Program-made: the position numbers and the translations under genes
The notes under the pieces: model-generated
Told to the model about the DNA's origin: nothing
What the model saw: the letters and a program-made list of their open reading frames with translations, nothing else
Database searches by the model: none
Shown here: positions 1 to 8,471 of the stretch, one piece after another
How the letters are laid out: the number at the start of each line of letters is the position of its first letter
Position numbering within the stretch: the first letter of the stretch is position 1
Source of the DNA: Martinezella lusitana
Lineage (GTDB): Bacteria; Pseudomonadota; Alphaproteobacteria; Rhizobiales; Rhizobiaceae
Assembly (NCBI RefSeq): GCF_014207095.1
Contig: NZ_JACHBG010000005.1
Location: forward strand, 310,001 to 374,000
Direction: 5' to 3'
Length of the DNA stretch: 64,000 bases

Positions 1-1
1 G

Positions 2-976
2 CTCGACCTGCCCTCCGGCGCACTGAAGCTGGAGGAAAGCCAGGCGGCAGCGGCTGTGGGCCAGATCTCGCTGGCCCGCGCCTGGTCGGAAAGCCTGTCG
101 CATGACGATATTGTCGCCGGTCAGATCCTGCTGACACTTGGCGACACCGAAGAGCGCCGCCGCTACCTGAATGCCCGCGCCACCATCAACCAGCTTCTGA
201 AGATCGGCGCCGTGCCGATCATCAACGAGAACGATACGGTCGCGACGAGCGAAATCCGCTATGGCGACAATGATCGCCTCGCCGCGCGCGTCGCCACCAT
301 GACCGGCGCCGACCTTCTGGTGCTGCTGTCGGACATTGACGGACTCTATACCGCGCCGCCGCACCTCGATCCGCAGGCGAAGTTCCTCGATACGATCCCC
401 GATATCACGCCCGAAATCGAAGCCATGGCCGGCGGCGCCGCTTCCGAACTGTCGCGCGGCGGCATGCGCACCAAGATCGATGCCGGCAAGATCGCGACCG
501 GCGCTGGCTGCGCCATGATCATCGCTTCCGGCAAGACAGACCGTCCGCTGCACGCCATCGAAAGCGGCGCCCGCTCCTCCTGGTTCGCGCCATCAGGCAC
601 GCCCGTCACCGCCCGCAAGACCTGGATTGCCGGACAGCTGCAGCCGGCTGGCGAGTTGCATGTCGACGACGGTGCGGTCACGGCTCTAGGGGCCGGCAAA
701 AGCCTTCTGCCGGCAGGCGTGCGGAAGGTTATCGGCCATTTCGGCCGCGGCGACACGGTTGCCGTCATCGGCCCTTCAGGTCGTGAAATTGCCCGTGGCC
801 TTGCTGGCTATGATGCGGAAGAGGCCCGCCAGATCACCGGCCGCAAATCGGCAGAGATCGAGGCGATCCTCGGCTATGCCGGCCGCGCCGCCATGGTGCA
901 CCGCGACGACCTCGTCATGACCGCGTCCGTCAAGGCGAAGGCCGAGAAATCGAAGAAGGATGAAGCTCATGCTTGA
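2..976 (+). CDS. proB: Glutamate 5-kinase (5' end outside window)
   Basis: First enzyme of proline synthesis: it phosphorylates the gamma-carboxyl of glutamate in the cytoplasm. The reading frame is open from base 2, so the gene enters from the left; 324 residues of a protein usually about 370-390 long are visible. The amino-acid-kinase fold shows conserved stretches such as [19 protein letters not shown] and the [15 protein letters not shown] segment that lines the nucleotide/glutamate site. The last ~80 residues (about IAGQLQPAG onward, with GKSLLPAGV) form the PUA domain typical of bacterial ProB. It overlaps proA by 8 bp (ATGCTTGA), so the two are translationally coupled and supply consecutive steps. 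Family assignment is secure; only the N-terminus is unseen. Confidence 0.97.
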   Translation, partial: LDLPSGALKLEESQAAAAVGQISLARAWSESLSHDDIVAGQILLTLGDTEERRRYLNARATINQLLKIGAVPIINENDTVATSEIRYGDNDRLAARVATMTGADLLVLLSDIDGLYTAPPHLDPQAKFLDTIPDITPEIEAMAGGAASELSRGGMRTKIDAGKIATGAGCAMIIASGKTDRPLHAIESGARSSWFAPSGTPVTARKTWIAGQLQPAGELHVDDGAVTALGAGKSLLPAGVRKVIGHFGRGDTVAVIGPSGREIARGLAGYDAEEARQITGRKSAEIEAILGYAGRAAMVHRDDLVMTASVKAKAEKSKKDEAHA

Positions 977-2252
977 AACTGTCGCACAAAGCCCCGACAT
1001 CGATGCGCTGATGAATGACATCGGCCGCAAGGCTCGGGCTGCGTCGCGACCTCTAGCCTTTGCTTCGACTGACAGTAAGAACAAGGCGTTGAACGCCATG
1101 GCGGACGCCATTCTTGCTCATAAGGATCATATCCTCTCTGAAAACGCCAAGGACCTCAAGGATGTCGAGGGCACGGATATGCTCGCCTCCTTCGTCGATC
1201 GTCTGACGCTGAACGATAAGCGCATTGCCGAAATGGCCGAAGGCATTCGCGCCATTGCCGCGCTTAATGATCCAGTGGGTGAAGTCATCGCCGCCTGGGA
1301 TCGACCGAACGGGTTGAAGATCGAGCGCGTCCGCACGCCGCTCGGCGTCATCGGCGTCATCTTCGAAAGCCGGCCGAACGTGACAGCCGATGCCGGTGCG
1401 CTCTGCCTGAAGGCCGGCAATGCCGTGATCCTGCGCTGCGGCAGCGATTCTCGCCGCTCCTCGCAGGCGATCCATGAGTGCCTTGTCGAAGGACTGAAGG
1501 CAGCCGGCCTGCCGGAACATTCAATCCAGCTCGTGCCCGTCAGCGATCGTGCCGCCGTCGGCGCCATGCTGCGTGGCCTTGAAGGCAATATCGACGTCAT
1601 CGTGCCGCGCGGCGGCAAGAGCCTCGTCGGTCGCGTGCAGACCGAGGCCCGCGTACCGGTCTTTGCCCATCTGGAAGGCCTTTGCCACCTCTATATCGAC
1701 GCCTCGGCCGATCTCGACATGGCGAAATCAATCGTCGTCAACGCCAAGATGCGCCGCACGGGCATCTGCGGTGCGGCCGAAACCCTGCTGGTCGATTCCA
1801 AGGTCGCCTCCACCCATCTGAAGCCGCTGCTTGACGGACTTGCCGCCGCTGGCTGCGAAATCCGCGGCTCCGCCGAAGTCCTCAAGCTTGAGCCCGGCGC
1901 AAAGGCGGCAACGGAAGAAGACTGGTCGACGGAATATCTGGCGCCGATCATCTCGGTCGCGCTGGTCGACGGCATTTCCGGCGCGATTGCTCATATCGGC
2001 AAATATTCGTCGAACCATACCGAAGCCGTGATCGCCGAAGACCCTGCGGTCGTCGAGCGCTTCTTCACCGAGATCGATTCGGCAATTCTGCTACACAATG
2101 CCTCGACGCAATTTGCCGATGGCGGCGAATTCGGCATGGGCGCAGAAATCGGCATCGCTACCGGCAAGATGCACGCCCGCGGGCCTGTTGGCGTCGAGCA
2201 ACTCACCTCTTTCAAATATCGCGTGCGCGGCACCGGACAGATACGGCCCTAA
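969..2252 (+). CDS. proA: Gamma-glutamyl phosphate reductase
   Basis: Second proline enzyme: NADPH-dependent reduction of gamma-glutamyl phosphate to glutamate semialdehyde. The protein is 427 aa from the chosen start, normal for the family, with the aldehyde-dehydrogenase-like fold and the conserved [30 protein letters not shown] and [13 protein letters not shown] (catalytic Cys) segments. An in-frame ATG at 960 exists, but the ATG at 969 is preferred because AAGGA (956-960) then lies 8 nt upstream and the protein begins MLETVAQ. It overlaps proB and is followed after 1 nt by the earliest possible nadD start, consistent with one proB-proA-nadD operon. Confidence 0.97.
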   Translation: MLETVAQSPDIDALMNDIGRKARAASRPLAFASTDSKNKALNAMADAILAHKDHILSENAKDLKDVEGTDMLASFVDRLTLNDKRIAEMAEGIRAIAALNDPVGEVIAAWDRPNGLKIERVRTPLGVIGVIFESRPNVTADAGALCLKAGNAVILRCGSDSRRSSQAIHECLVEGLKAAGLPEHSIQLVPVSDRAAVGAMLRGLEGNIDVIVPRGGKSLVGRVQTEARVPVFAHLEGLCHLYIDASADLDMAKSIVVNAKMRRTGICGAAETLLVDSKVASTHLKPLLDGLAAAGCEIRGSAEVLKLEPGAKAATEEDWSTEYLAPIISVALVDGISGAIAHIGKYSSNHTEAVIAEDPAVVERFFTEIDSAILLHNASTQFADGGEFGMGAEIGIATGKMHARGPVGVEQLTSFKYRVRGTGQIRP

Positions 2253-2253
2253 C

Positions 2254-2871
2254 GTGCTGACGGAAGAGGTCGATCAACGCTATCTGCGCATGCCCCATGC
2301 CGAGCGCGGCATGGTGGTCGGTCTTTTCGGCGGTTCGTTCAATCCGCCGCATCGCGGCCATGCGCTCGTGGCGGAGATCGCCCTGCGCCGGCTCGGCCTC
2401 GACCAGCTCTGGTGGATGGTGACGCCCGGCAACCCGCTGAAGAGCCGCAATCATCTGGCGCCGCTTGCCGAGCGCATCGCGCTTAGCGAGCAGATGCTTC
2501 ACGATCCTCGCATCAAGGTGACGGCCTTCGAGCAGAGGCTGGGCATGAGTTATACGGCCAATACGCTCGCGCATGTGAAGGCGCGCAACAAGCATGTGCA
2601 TTTCATCTGGATCATGGGCGCCGACAGCCTGAACACATTCCATCGCTGGCAGAAGTGGCAGGAAATCGCCCGCACCTTCCCGATCGCCGTCATCGACCGG
2701 CCGGGATCGACGCTCTCCTATCTCTCGGCCAAGATGGCCAAAACCTTCCACTATGCCCGCGTCGACGAAGACGACGCCCGCGTGCTCTGGAAGAAGCGCG
2801 CACCAGCCTGGACCTTCATTCACGGGCCACGCTCGGCGCTCAGCTCGACAGCCTTGCGCGCAGCGCAATAA
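2254..2871 (+). CDS. nadD: Nicotinate-nucleotide adenylyltransferase
   Basis: Adenylates nicotinate mononucleotide to deamido-NAD in NAD synthesis. The nucleotidyltransferase signature GGSFNPPHRGH is near the N-terminus, WIMGADSL is in the middle, and the C-terminal SALSSTALR matches the ISSTxxR motif. The frame opens with GTG at 2254, one base after the proA stop (205 aa); an ATG at 2290 would give 193 aa, closer to the usual rhizobial length. Neither has a strong ribosome site, so the start is uncertain by 12 codons. In many alpha-proteobacteria nadD is followed by rsfS; here about 4.4 kb of other genes intervene. Confidence 0.93.
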   Translation: MLTEEVDQRYLRMPHAERGMVVGLFGGSFNPPHRGHALVAEIALRRLGLDQLWWMVTPGNPLKSRNHLAPLAERIALSEQMLHDPRIKVTAFEQRLGMSYTANTLAHVKARNKHVHFIWIMGADSLNTFHRWQKWQEIARTFPIAVIDRPGSTLSYLSAKMAKTFHYARVDEDDARVLWKKRAPAWTFIHGPRSALSSTALRAAQ

Positions 2872-2872
2872 A

Positions 2873-2915
2873 GCATTTCCAGGAAAAGTGCGCAGCGATT
2901 TTCCGTCCGGAATGC
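2873..2915. repeat. Palindromic intergenic repeat, family 1, copy A
   Basis: Imperfect palindrome with ends GCATTTCC and GGAATGC and a centre GGAAAAGTG...GATTTTCC. It starts immediately after the nadD stop. Related copies are at 4346-4389, 26113-26156 and 41671-41714, two in this orientation and two inverted. Multi-copy REP-like elements of this kind are typical of rhizobial chromosomes. It could fold in the nadD transcript, but there is no clear T-run, so terminator function is doubtful. Confidence 0.75.
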
Positions 2916-2991
2916 GCAAAAAACAAGAAGGCAGAGTTTTTCCGCGCCTCGAGGCAAAGCGCTGTCTGACTGATTTTTCGAGAAGATCGGA

Positions 2992-3112
2992 AAAATAAAA
3001 AGCCCGACGCGGGAGGAGGATGCGTCGGGCTTTAAACCTGATCAGCAACTGGGAGGAGGAGAGTTGCTGATCCATATCGAACGGCATTGGGAGGAGGAGA
3101 TCGCCGCTTCGA
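2992..3112 (-). ncRNA. Alpha-r14 (NfeR1-like) small RNA
   Basis: Read on the minus strand, three copies of TCCTCCTCCC occur at 3098-3089, 3060-3051 and 3020-3011. The first is unpaired near the 5' end. The second is the loop of a 10-bp hairpin (AGTTGCTGAT 3062-3071 pairing with ATCAGCAACT 3041-3050). The third is the loop of a Rho-independent terminator (stem GCGTCGGGCT 3031-3022 / AGCCCGACGC 3010-3001) followed by TTTTTATTTTT. Three anti-Shine-Dalgarno motifs, two in hairpin loops, with a terminator carrying the last, is the architecture described for the alpha-r14 sRNAs (NfeR1 of Sinorhizobium meliloti), Hfq-independent trans-acting regulators of many transporter mRNAs. The 5' end is an estimate placed just upstream of the first motif; I could not identify a convincing -35/-10 pair. 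Confidence 0.85.
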
Positions 3113-3120
3113 TACTTATG

Positions 3121-3522
3121 TTTTAGCAGATTTTACCGATTGATAAATGATTGATTGCGCAATGCAGCAATGCAGAATACGCATATCTTGAAAACATACT
3201 TGCCCAAAATTCGCTTCTTTTACCAGTCGCGTGCGGTCTGTGCCTCGACAATGACATCATGCGCCTGACGAGAAAGCCCTAAAATCCACGATTTATAACG
3301 TTACATCTCATTTCGTGAGCGTTCGCCAGACTTCTGGGCGAATAAAGCCATGCATTTTCGCAATACCAGAACAGATTTATATGCGTCGCAAAATAGAAAA
3401 CCCATAAATTTCGTGGGGTTAGATAGCGATGGGGCGATATATTTTTCCGAACACATCCCTAGCCAAGTTTCGCGCATCGTTATATCTCTCGAAACATGTC
3501 GATATCTTTGGGGAGAAATAAG
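3121..3522. other. Intergenic region upstream of modA
   Basis: About 400 bp without a convincing gene, AT-richer than the flanks. It must hold the promoter of the leftward sRNA and that of modA. It contains a short direct repeat (GCAATGCA twice, near 3160-3176), an 8-bp palindrome TAACGTTA near 3296-3303 and a half-site-like ATCGTTATAT at 3476-3485. The latter two resemble halves of ModE boxes (CGTTATAT...ATATAACG), but I do not see a full inverted repeat, so an operator is only a suggestion. A reading frame over 3350-3649 is read here as non-coding because it overlaps modA out of frame. Confidence 0.4.
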
Positions 3523-4314
3523 ATGGCTACCAGCCGACGCCGATGGATCAAGCTTGCAACCGCCGCATTGTCAGCCGCATGGCTGGGGCTTTCGGTTACA
3601 CCGACCTTTGCCGCCGACAAGATCGTCGTCTTCGCTGCCGCCAGCATGAAGAACGCGCTCGACAATGCCGATGCCGCCTTCACCAAGGAGACCGGCAAGG
3701 AAGTCACCGTCTCCTATGCGGCAAGCGGTCCGCTCGCCAAGCAGCTTGAAAATGGCGCACCGGCCGACATCTTCATTTCCGCCGACACCAACTGGATGGA
3801 TTATGTCGCCGGCAAAAAGCTGATCAAGGACGACAGCCGCGTCAATCTTCTCGGCAACAAGCTCGTCCTCGTTGCCGCCAAGGACAAGGCAAAGCCCGTC
3901 GACATCAAGCATGGCTTCGACCTGGCTGCCCTGCTCGGCGATGGTCGTCTGGCGATCGGCCAGCCGGAATCGGTGCCGGCTGGCAAGTACGGCAAGACGG
4001 CGCTGGAAAAGCTCGGCGTATGGGCTTCGGTTGAAAAGAAGGTCGCCGGCGCCGAAAGCGTGCGTGCAGCACTCGCGCTGGTCTCGCGTGGCGAAGCACC
4101 CTTTGGCATCGTCTACCAGACCGATGTCTCGGCCGATCCGGGCGTCGCCGTCGTCGGCACCTTCCCGGCAGACAGCCACCCGCCGATCGTCTATCCGGTC
4201 GCCATCACCGCCAGCAGCAAGAACCCGAACGTGCAAGCCTATTTCGATTATCTGAAATCGGCTAAGGCTGTTCCCTTCTTCGAGCATGAGGGCTTCACAG
4301 TCCTGAAGCGATAA
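3523..4314 (+). CDS. modA: Molybdate ABC transporter, periplasmic binding protein
   Basis: Captures molybdate in the periplasm for ModBC. A Tat/Sec-type signal is visible (RRRWIK, hydrophobic run, cleavage after PTFA-A), followed by the ModA core starting IVVFAAASMKNAL. The SMKNALD, YAASGPLAKQ and PADIFISAD stretches are characteristic oxyanion contacts. The ATG at 3523 is chosen over an upstream in-frame ATG at 3496 because GGGGAGA (3510-3516) sits 7 nt before it; this gives 263 aa. It is the first gene of modABC, but modB starts 118 bp later, after a palindromic repeat, so modA may accumulate separately. Expression is presumably repressed by molybdate through a ModE-type protein. Confidence 0.95.
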   Translation: MATSRRRWIKLATAALSAAWLGLSVTPTFAADKIVVFAAASMKNALDNADAAFTKETGKEVTVSYAASGPLAKQLENGAPADIFISADTNWMDYVAGKKLIKDDSRVNLLGNKLVLVAAKDKAKPVDIKHGFDLAALLGDGRLAIGQPESVPAGKYGKTALEKLGVWASVEKKVAGAESVRAALALVSRGEAPFGIVYQTDVSADPGVAVVGTFPADSHPPIVYPVAITASSKNPNVQAYFDYLKSAKAVPFFEHEGFTVLKR

Positions 4315-4345
4315 ATTTCATCGCTGGAGCTTTTTTCGCATTTAC

Positions 4346-4389
4346 GCAATTCAGGACGAAAAACTGCTATGCACTTTTCGCGGAATTGC
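4346..4389. repeat. Family 1 palindromic repeat, copy C (inverted)
   Basis: Inverted copy of the 44-bp element (ends GCAATT... and ...GGAATTGC, centre GCACTTTTCGC) located in the modA-modB gap. As part of a modABC mRNA it would form a stem-loop between the first and second cistrons, where such elements commonly protect the upstream message or reduce expression of the downstream genes. This regulatory role is inference; the sequence relationship to the other copies is directly visible. Confidence 0.75.
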
Positions 4390-4432
4390 TCCAGGTATCC
4401 GGGATAGGGAAAGAACCCAGGCTCGCCGGTTC

Positions 4433-5167
4433 ATGGCGGGCCTGATTTGTTTCAAGAGGCAGGATTTGGACGTATTTGGGTTGAGCAGCGACGAATGGAC
4501 GGCCATTGAGCTGAGCCTGCGCGTTTCTGTCGTCGCCATGCTGGTGAGCCTGCCCTTCGGCATTGGCGCGGCATATTTGCTCGCGCGTGGCCGCTTCTGG
4601 GGCAAATCGATCTTCAACGGCTTCATTCACCTGCCGCTGATCCTGCCGCCCGTCGTCACCGGCTTCATTCTTCTCATTCTCTTCGGCCGTAAGGGGCCGA
4701 TCGGCGCGCTGTTCGAACAATATCTCGGCCTCGTCTTCTCGTTTCGCTGGACAGGAGCAGCACTTGCCTGCGGTGTGATGGGCTTTCCACTGATGGTGAG
4801 AAGCATCCGCCTGTCGATCGAGGCCGTCGACCGCAAGCTGGAAGAAGCCGCGGGTACGCTGGGCGCCAGTCCCCTCTGGACCTTCGTGACTGTGACATTG
4901 CCGCTGATCCTGCCTGGCATCATCGCCGGCATGATCCTCTCCTTCGCCAAGGCCATGGGCGAGTTCGGCGCCACCATCACCTTCGTCTCCAATATTCCCG
5001 GCGAGACGCAGACTTTGTCGTCGGCCATCTACACCTTCACCCAGGTTCCAGGCGGCGATGCCGGCGCCATGCGGCTCACCATCGTCGCCGTCATCATTTC
5101 CATGGCGGCCCTGCTCGCCTCGGAATTCCTGGCCTATCTCGCCGGCCGGAGGGTGGATTTCGAATGA
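4433..5167 (+). CDS. modB: Molybdate ABC transporter permease
   Basis: Inner-membrane channel of the molybdate importer; about five to six hydrophobic segments and the binding-protein-dependent transport signature near [27 protein letters not shown], which contacts ModC. The frame from ATG 4433 gives 244 aa, but that ATG lacks a ribosome site. TTG at 4466 would begin with [16 protein letters not shown], the point where homologues normally begin, with GAGGCAGGA just upstream, so the true N-terminus may be 11 residues shorter. It overlaps modC by 4 bp (ATGA), which argues for coupled translation. Confidence 0.94.
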   Translation: MAGLICFKRQDLDVFGLSSDEWTAIELSLRVSVVAMLVSLPFGIGAAYLLARGRFWGKSIFNGFIHLPLILPPVVTGFILLILFGRKGPIGALFEQYLGLVFSFRWTGAALACGVMGFPLMVRSIRLSIEAVDRKLEEAAGTLGASPLWTFVTVTLPLILPGIIAGMILSFAKAMGEFGATITFVSNIPGETQTLSSAIYTFTQVPGGDAGAMRLTIVAVIISMAALLASEFLAYLAGRRVDFE

Positions 5168-6237
5168 CGCTCACCGTCGATATCCGCCACCGCCTCGGCG
5201 CCTTCTCGCTCGAAGCCGCTTTTACCTCGGATGGCGGCGTGACGGCCCTTTTCGGACGCTCTGGCTCCGGCAAGACATCAATCGTCCGTATCATTGCCGG
5301 CCTCACCCGGCCAGATCACGGCCGGATCAGCCTATACGATACGGTGCTTGCGGATTCTGAGAAGCAGATCTTCATCCCCCGTCACCGCCGCCGCTTCGGC
5401 TACGTCTTTCAAGAGGCACGGCTGTTCCCGCACCTCTCGGTGCGCCAGAACCTCAATTACGGCCGCTGGTTTGCCCCCAAAAGCGAACGAAACGAGAGCT
5501 TTGACGGCGTAGTGGATCTGCTCGGCATTGCCGCGCTGCTCGATCGACGCCCGGCAAAACTCTCCGGCGGTGAGAAGCAGCGCGTCGCGATCGGCCGCGC
5601 CCTGCTCTCTTCCCCCCGCCTCCTGCTGATGGATGAGCCGCTTGCCGCGCTCGACGAAGCCCGTAAGGCGGAAATCCTTCCCTATCTCGAGCGGTTGCGC
5701 GACGAGACGAGGATCCCGATCATCTATGTCAGCCACTCGATCGCCGAAGTGGCGCGCCTCGCCAACCGCGTCGTCGTCATGCGCGACGGCAAGGTCGAGA
5801 CGATCGGCGCCGCTGTCGATGTCTTCAGCCAACTATCGGGACCGCTGGCCGCCGACCGTCGCGAAGCAGGCGTGCTGCTGGAAGGCCGCGTGGAATCGAT
5901 GGATGAGCGGCATCACCTGACAGTCGTTGCGCTGAAGGCGGCAAAACTCTTCGTCCCGGGTCAAGCGGCGGCTATCGGCAAGACGGTGCGCGTCCATATT
6001 CCCGCCCGCGACGTCATGCTGGCAACGACATGGCCGGAGGGCCTCAGCGCGCTCAACATTCTCGATGGCACGGTGCGTGACATCGGCATCGCCGCCGATG
6101 GAACTGCGGAGGTCAAGGTCGATTGCGGCGGCGATATCGTAACGGCCCGCATCACGCAGTTTTCGGCCGAGCGGCTGGGATTGAAGACCGGCCTGCCGAT
6201 CCACGCCGTCATCAAGACGGTGGCACTGGAGCACTAG
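5164..6237 (+). CDS. modC: Molybdate ABC transporter ATP-binding protein
   Basis: ATPase that powers molybdate uptake. Walker [10 protein letters not shown] (about residues 31-39), Q-loop in [13 protein letters not shown], signature LSGGEKQR and Walker [13 protein letters not shown] are all intact, followed by the switch His in YVSHS. The C-terminal ~65 residues (from about ALNILDGTV) form a Mop/TOBE domain, which binds molybdate in this family. 357 aa, standard length. It ends 6 bp before the convergent ModE-like gene. Confidence 0.96.
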   Translation: MTLTVDIRHRLGAFSLEAAFTSDGGVTALFGRSGSGKTSIVRIIAGLTRPDHGRISLYDTVLADSEKQIFIPRHRRRFGYVFQEARLFPHLSVRQNLNYGRWFAPKSERNESFDGVVDLLGIAALLDRRPAKLSGGEKQRVAIGRALLSSPRLLLMDEPLAALDEARKAEILPYLERLRDETRIPIIYVSHSIAEVARLANRVVVMRDGKVETIGAAVDVFSQLSGPLAADRREAGVLLEGRVESMDERHHLTVVALKAAKLFVPGQAAAIGKTVRVHIPARDVMLATTWPEGLSALNILDGTVRDIGIAADGTAEVKVDCGGDIVTARITQFSAERLGLKTGLPIHAVIKTVALEH

Positions 6238-6243
6238 GACGGC

Positions 6244-6627
6244 TCAAGCCTTGTCAGGCAGCGCCTTCGCTGCGCTGCGATTGGCCTCGAGCCAGTCCAG
6301 ATCGTCGGCGATAGCAGCACGCAACGTCGTTTCCATACTGCGAAAACGCCGAAGTAATTCCTCTCCGAACGGCGTCAAAGCAGCGCCACCGCCCTTCTGA
6401 CCGCCGCGCTGCGACTCCACGACGGGCTCCCGAAACATATGGTTCAATTCGCTGATGAGCAACCACGCCCGGCGATAGGACATATCCATGGCGCGTCCAG
6501 CCGCCGAAATGGAGCCGGTCTCCTGAATATGCTCCAGAAGTTCCATTTTTCCGCGCCCAAGCCGGTCCTGCCCCGGAAAGCTGATGCGGAGGATGGGCTT
6601 CAAAGATGGTTGTGGGGCATCTGTCAT
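6244..6627 (-). CDS. ModE-like winged-helix regulator, single domain
   Basis: 127-aa protein matching the N-terminal DNA-binding domain of ModE: LLEHIQETGSISAAGRAMDMSYRRAWLLI is the classic helix-turn-helix and wing of the family, followed by RGGQKGGGAALTPFGEELL. E. coli ModE has in addition two Mop domains that bind molybdate; these are absent here, so either molybdate is sensed elsewhere (the ModC Mop domain is an obvious candidate) or this protein responds differently. Its position convergent to modC suggests it controls modABC. The start ATG gives MTDAPQPSL. DNA targets are not proven by sequence. Confidence 0.88.
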   Translation of the reverse strand: MTDAPQPSLKPILRISFPGQDRLGRGKMELLEHIQETGSISAAGRAMDMSYRRAWLLISELNHMFREPVVESQRGGQKGGGAALTPFGEELLRRFRSMETTLRAAIADDLDWLEANRSAAKALPDKA

Positions 6628-6798
6628 GGCATCTACGGTGAATTGGTCTGTATATTCTATACGCGGGCTTCGTCCGGCTGTACATGCCGACGGGAAATGG
6701 ACAAGCGAAAGCTGCAGCCTATCTGATCTTCAATGCAAAAGCGTTTCGCGCACGGGCAAGGAATGCGCGAACCTTCACCTTGCAGGATTGGAGAGGCA

Positions 6799-7092
6799 AT
6801 GCCGGCCTATATCATTTCCGATGTCACGATCAGAGATGCCGAAGCCTTCGAGGCCTACCGGACACGCGCTGCCGCTTCCATCGCCCGATATGACGGACGT
6901 TATGTCGTTCGCGGCGGCTCGATCGAGCAATTGGAAGGCGATTGGCTGCCGCGGGCGATTGTGATCGTGGAGTTTCCGGATCTGGAACGTGCCAGAGCCT
7001 GGTATCGTTCGCCGGAGTACACGCACGCTCTGGAAGCGCGCGATCGGGCACTTAGCCGCAACCTCATTCTGGTCGACGGGGTGAGCCAGTAA
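6799..7092 (+). CDS. DUF1330 family protein
   Basis: 97-aa cytoplasmic protein beginning MPAYIISDVTI, with EAFEAYRTRAAASIARYDGRYVVRGG and the ending AREYxSPEY-like segment (ARAWYRSPEYTHAL), diagnostic of DUF1330, a dimeric alpha/beta-barrel-like fold of unknown activity. ATG 6799 is preceded by GGAGAGG (6790-6796). It stands alone between the ModE-like gene (divergent) and rsfS. No specific biochemical role can be assigned. Confidence 0.9.
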   Translation: MPAYIISDVTIRDAEAFEAYRTRAAASIARYDGRYVVRGGSIEQLEGDWLPRAIVIVEFPDLERARAWYRSPEYTHALEARDRALSRNLILVDGVSQ

Positions 7093-7198
7093 GGCTGATT
7101 TCGGCCTTCGACGCAGATATTTACCTAGATCTGGTGCAAAACTGCCCAAATCGAACACAAATCCTTGTCTCAGCCCCCTCAAGACCACGGCTTGCGTC

Positions 7199-7227
7199 TT
7201 GAAACCTTTATACAATGATGCCTATCT
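7199..7227 (+). promoter_or_regulatory. Putative sigma-70 promoter of rsfS
   Basis: TTGAAA at 7199-7204 and CTATCT at 7222-7227 are separated by 17 bp, resembling the rhizobial housekeeping consensus CTTGAC-N17-CTATAT. A transcript would start near 7234, 20-60 nt upstream of the possible rsfS start codons. Prediction from sequence only. Confidence 0.45.
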
Positions 7228-7256
7228 TTGTAGCGTGATCGACTCAGATCGCGTAT

Positions 7257-7703
7257 GTGCATGTTCTGTTACTCAAGGAAGGAAGAGCACTGACAACAGT
7301 ACACGCCAAGGGAAGAACGCCTGTCGTTATCCCGAAGAGCCCGGAACGTGGCGCCGATGCCGCTGCCCGCGCCCTGCAAGCCGTCCTCGTAAGCCTCGAG
7401 GACTCCAAGGCCGAAAATATCGTCACCATCGACATTGCTGGCAAATCCGCACTCGGAGACTACATGGTCGTCGTCTCCGGTCGCTCGAGCCGCCATGTCC
7501 TGGCGATTGCCGACCATCTTATGACCGATCTCAAGGACGAGGGCTTCGGCAATGCCCGCGTCGAAGGTCTGGATGGCGGTGACTGGGTGTTGATCGACAC
7601 CGGCGACATCATCATTCATGTCTTCCGTCCCGAGATTCGCGAGTTCTACAACATCGAAAAGATGTGGGCAGCACCCGATCTCGATGAAGGCACGCTGCAC
7701 TAA
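7257..7703 (+). CDS. rsfS: Ribosome silencing factor
   Basis: RsfS (Iojap/DUF143) binds ribosomal protein L14 and blocks subunit joining when nutrients fall. The core from ADAAARALQAVLVSLEDSKAENIVTIDIAGKSALGDYMVVVSGRS through GDWVLIDTGDIIIHVFRPEIREFYNIEKMW is unmistakable. The longest conventional start is GTG 7257 (148 aa), which lacks a ribosome site. CTG at 7290 would give TTVHAKGRTP after the Met (137 aa) and has AAGGAAGGA (7275-7283) 6 nt upstream, so a CTG start is plausible. It is followed by rlmH as in most bacteria. Confidence 0.94.
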   Translation: MHVLLLKEGRALTTVHAKGRTPVVIPKSPERGADAAARALQAVLVSLEDSKAENIVTIDIAGKSALGDYMVVVSGRSSRHVLAIADHLMTDLKDEGFGNARVEGLDGGDWVLIDTGDIIIHVFRPEIREFYNIEKMWAAPDLDEGTLH

Positions 7704-7817
7704 CAACCTTACGGTCCTTTCCCGGCCCCGGTTGGCAGCTTTGGATCGCCGGACATGATCGCCCGGCAAGAGTTTTGTTTTGTGCCGCCATAATGACGGA
7801 TATGCTTGGGAGCGGGA

Positions 7818-8300
7818 ATGCGGATAGGTCTTTTTGCGGTGGGACGGTTGAAGGCCGGCCCTGAAAAGGATCTTGCGGCTCGCTATCTCGACCGTTTCGC
7901 CAAGGCCGGGCCGGCCATCGGCCTCGAATTGGCGCGCATGACCGAGGTTGCCGAAAGCCGTGCTTCCAATAGCGAGACCCGCAAGCGCGAAGAGGCGGGC
8001 CTGCTGCAAAAGGCGCATCCGGAAGGCGGCGTCCTTATCCTTCTAGACGAACGCGGCAAGGCTTTGGACAGCGAAGCCTTCGCCGTCATGCTCGGCACGT
8101 TCCGCGATCAGGGCAAGCGCGACCTGACGATCGCGATCGGCGGCGCCGACGGTCTCGACCCCTCCCTTTACGACAAGGCCGACATGACCATATGCCTCGG
8201 CAAGCTCACCTGGCCGCATCAGCTGGTGCGCATTCTTATTGCCGAACAGCTCTACCGCGCCGTGACCATCCTCTCCGGCCATCCCTACCACCGGGTGTGA
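7818..8300 (+). CDS. rlmH: 23S rRNA pseudouridine-1915 N3-methyltransferase
   Basis: SPOUT-class methyltransferase modifying pseudouridine 1915 in helix 69 of 23S rRNA on 70S ribosomes. 160 aa from ATG 7818, which is preceded by GGAGCGGG. LDERGKALDS, AIGGADGLDP and the C-terminal LTWPHQLVRILIAEQLYRA...PYHRV segment, which forms the knot and the catalytic tail, are all conserved. It lies 115 bp after rsfS in the widely conserved pair. Confidence 0.96.
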   Translation: MRIGLFAVGRLKAGPEKDLAARYLDRFAKAGPAIGLELARMTEVAESRASNSETRKREEAGLLQKAHPEGGVLILLDERGKALDSEAFAVMLGTFRDQGKRDLTIAIGGADGLDPSLYDKADMTICLGKLTWPHQLVRILIAEQLYRAVTILSGHPYHRV

Positions 8301-8471
8301 CTGCCTAACGCAACGTCGAAAACAGTTTGGCTTTCGGGCTTTTTGCGTTAACGAAACGCTCACACAGGCGTGTTTTGATTCCCGCCTCAAAAGTGACGAT
8401 GCTTCCCCGATGATCGCGGCAAATCAGCTTATTTTCGCGCGATCCGAAGGGACCAGGCCCGAACCGACTGG

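Noticed and set aside
3476..3503. Full ModE operator upstream of modA
   Set aside because: Only one half-site-like stretch (ATCGTTATAT) is visible; the matching inverted half is not convincing, so I keep it as a weak note and not a feature.
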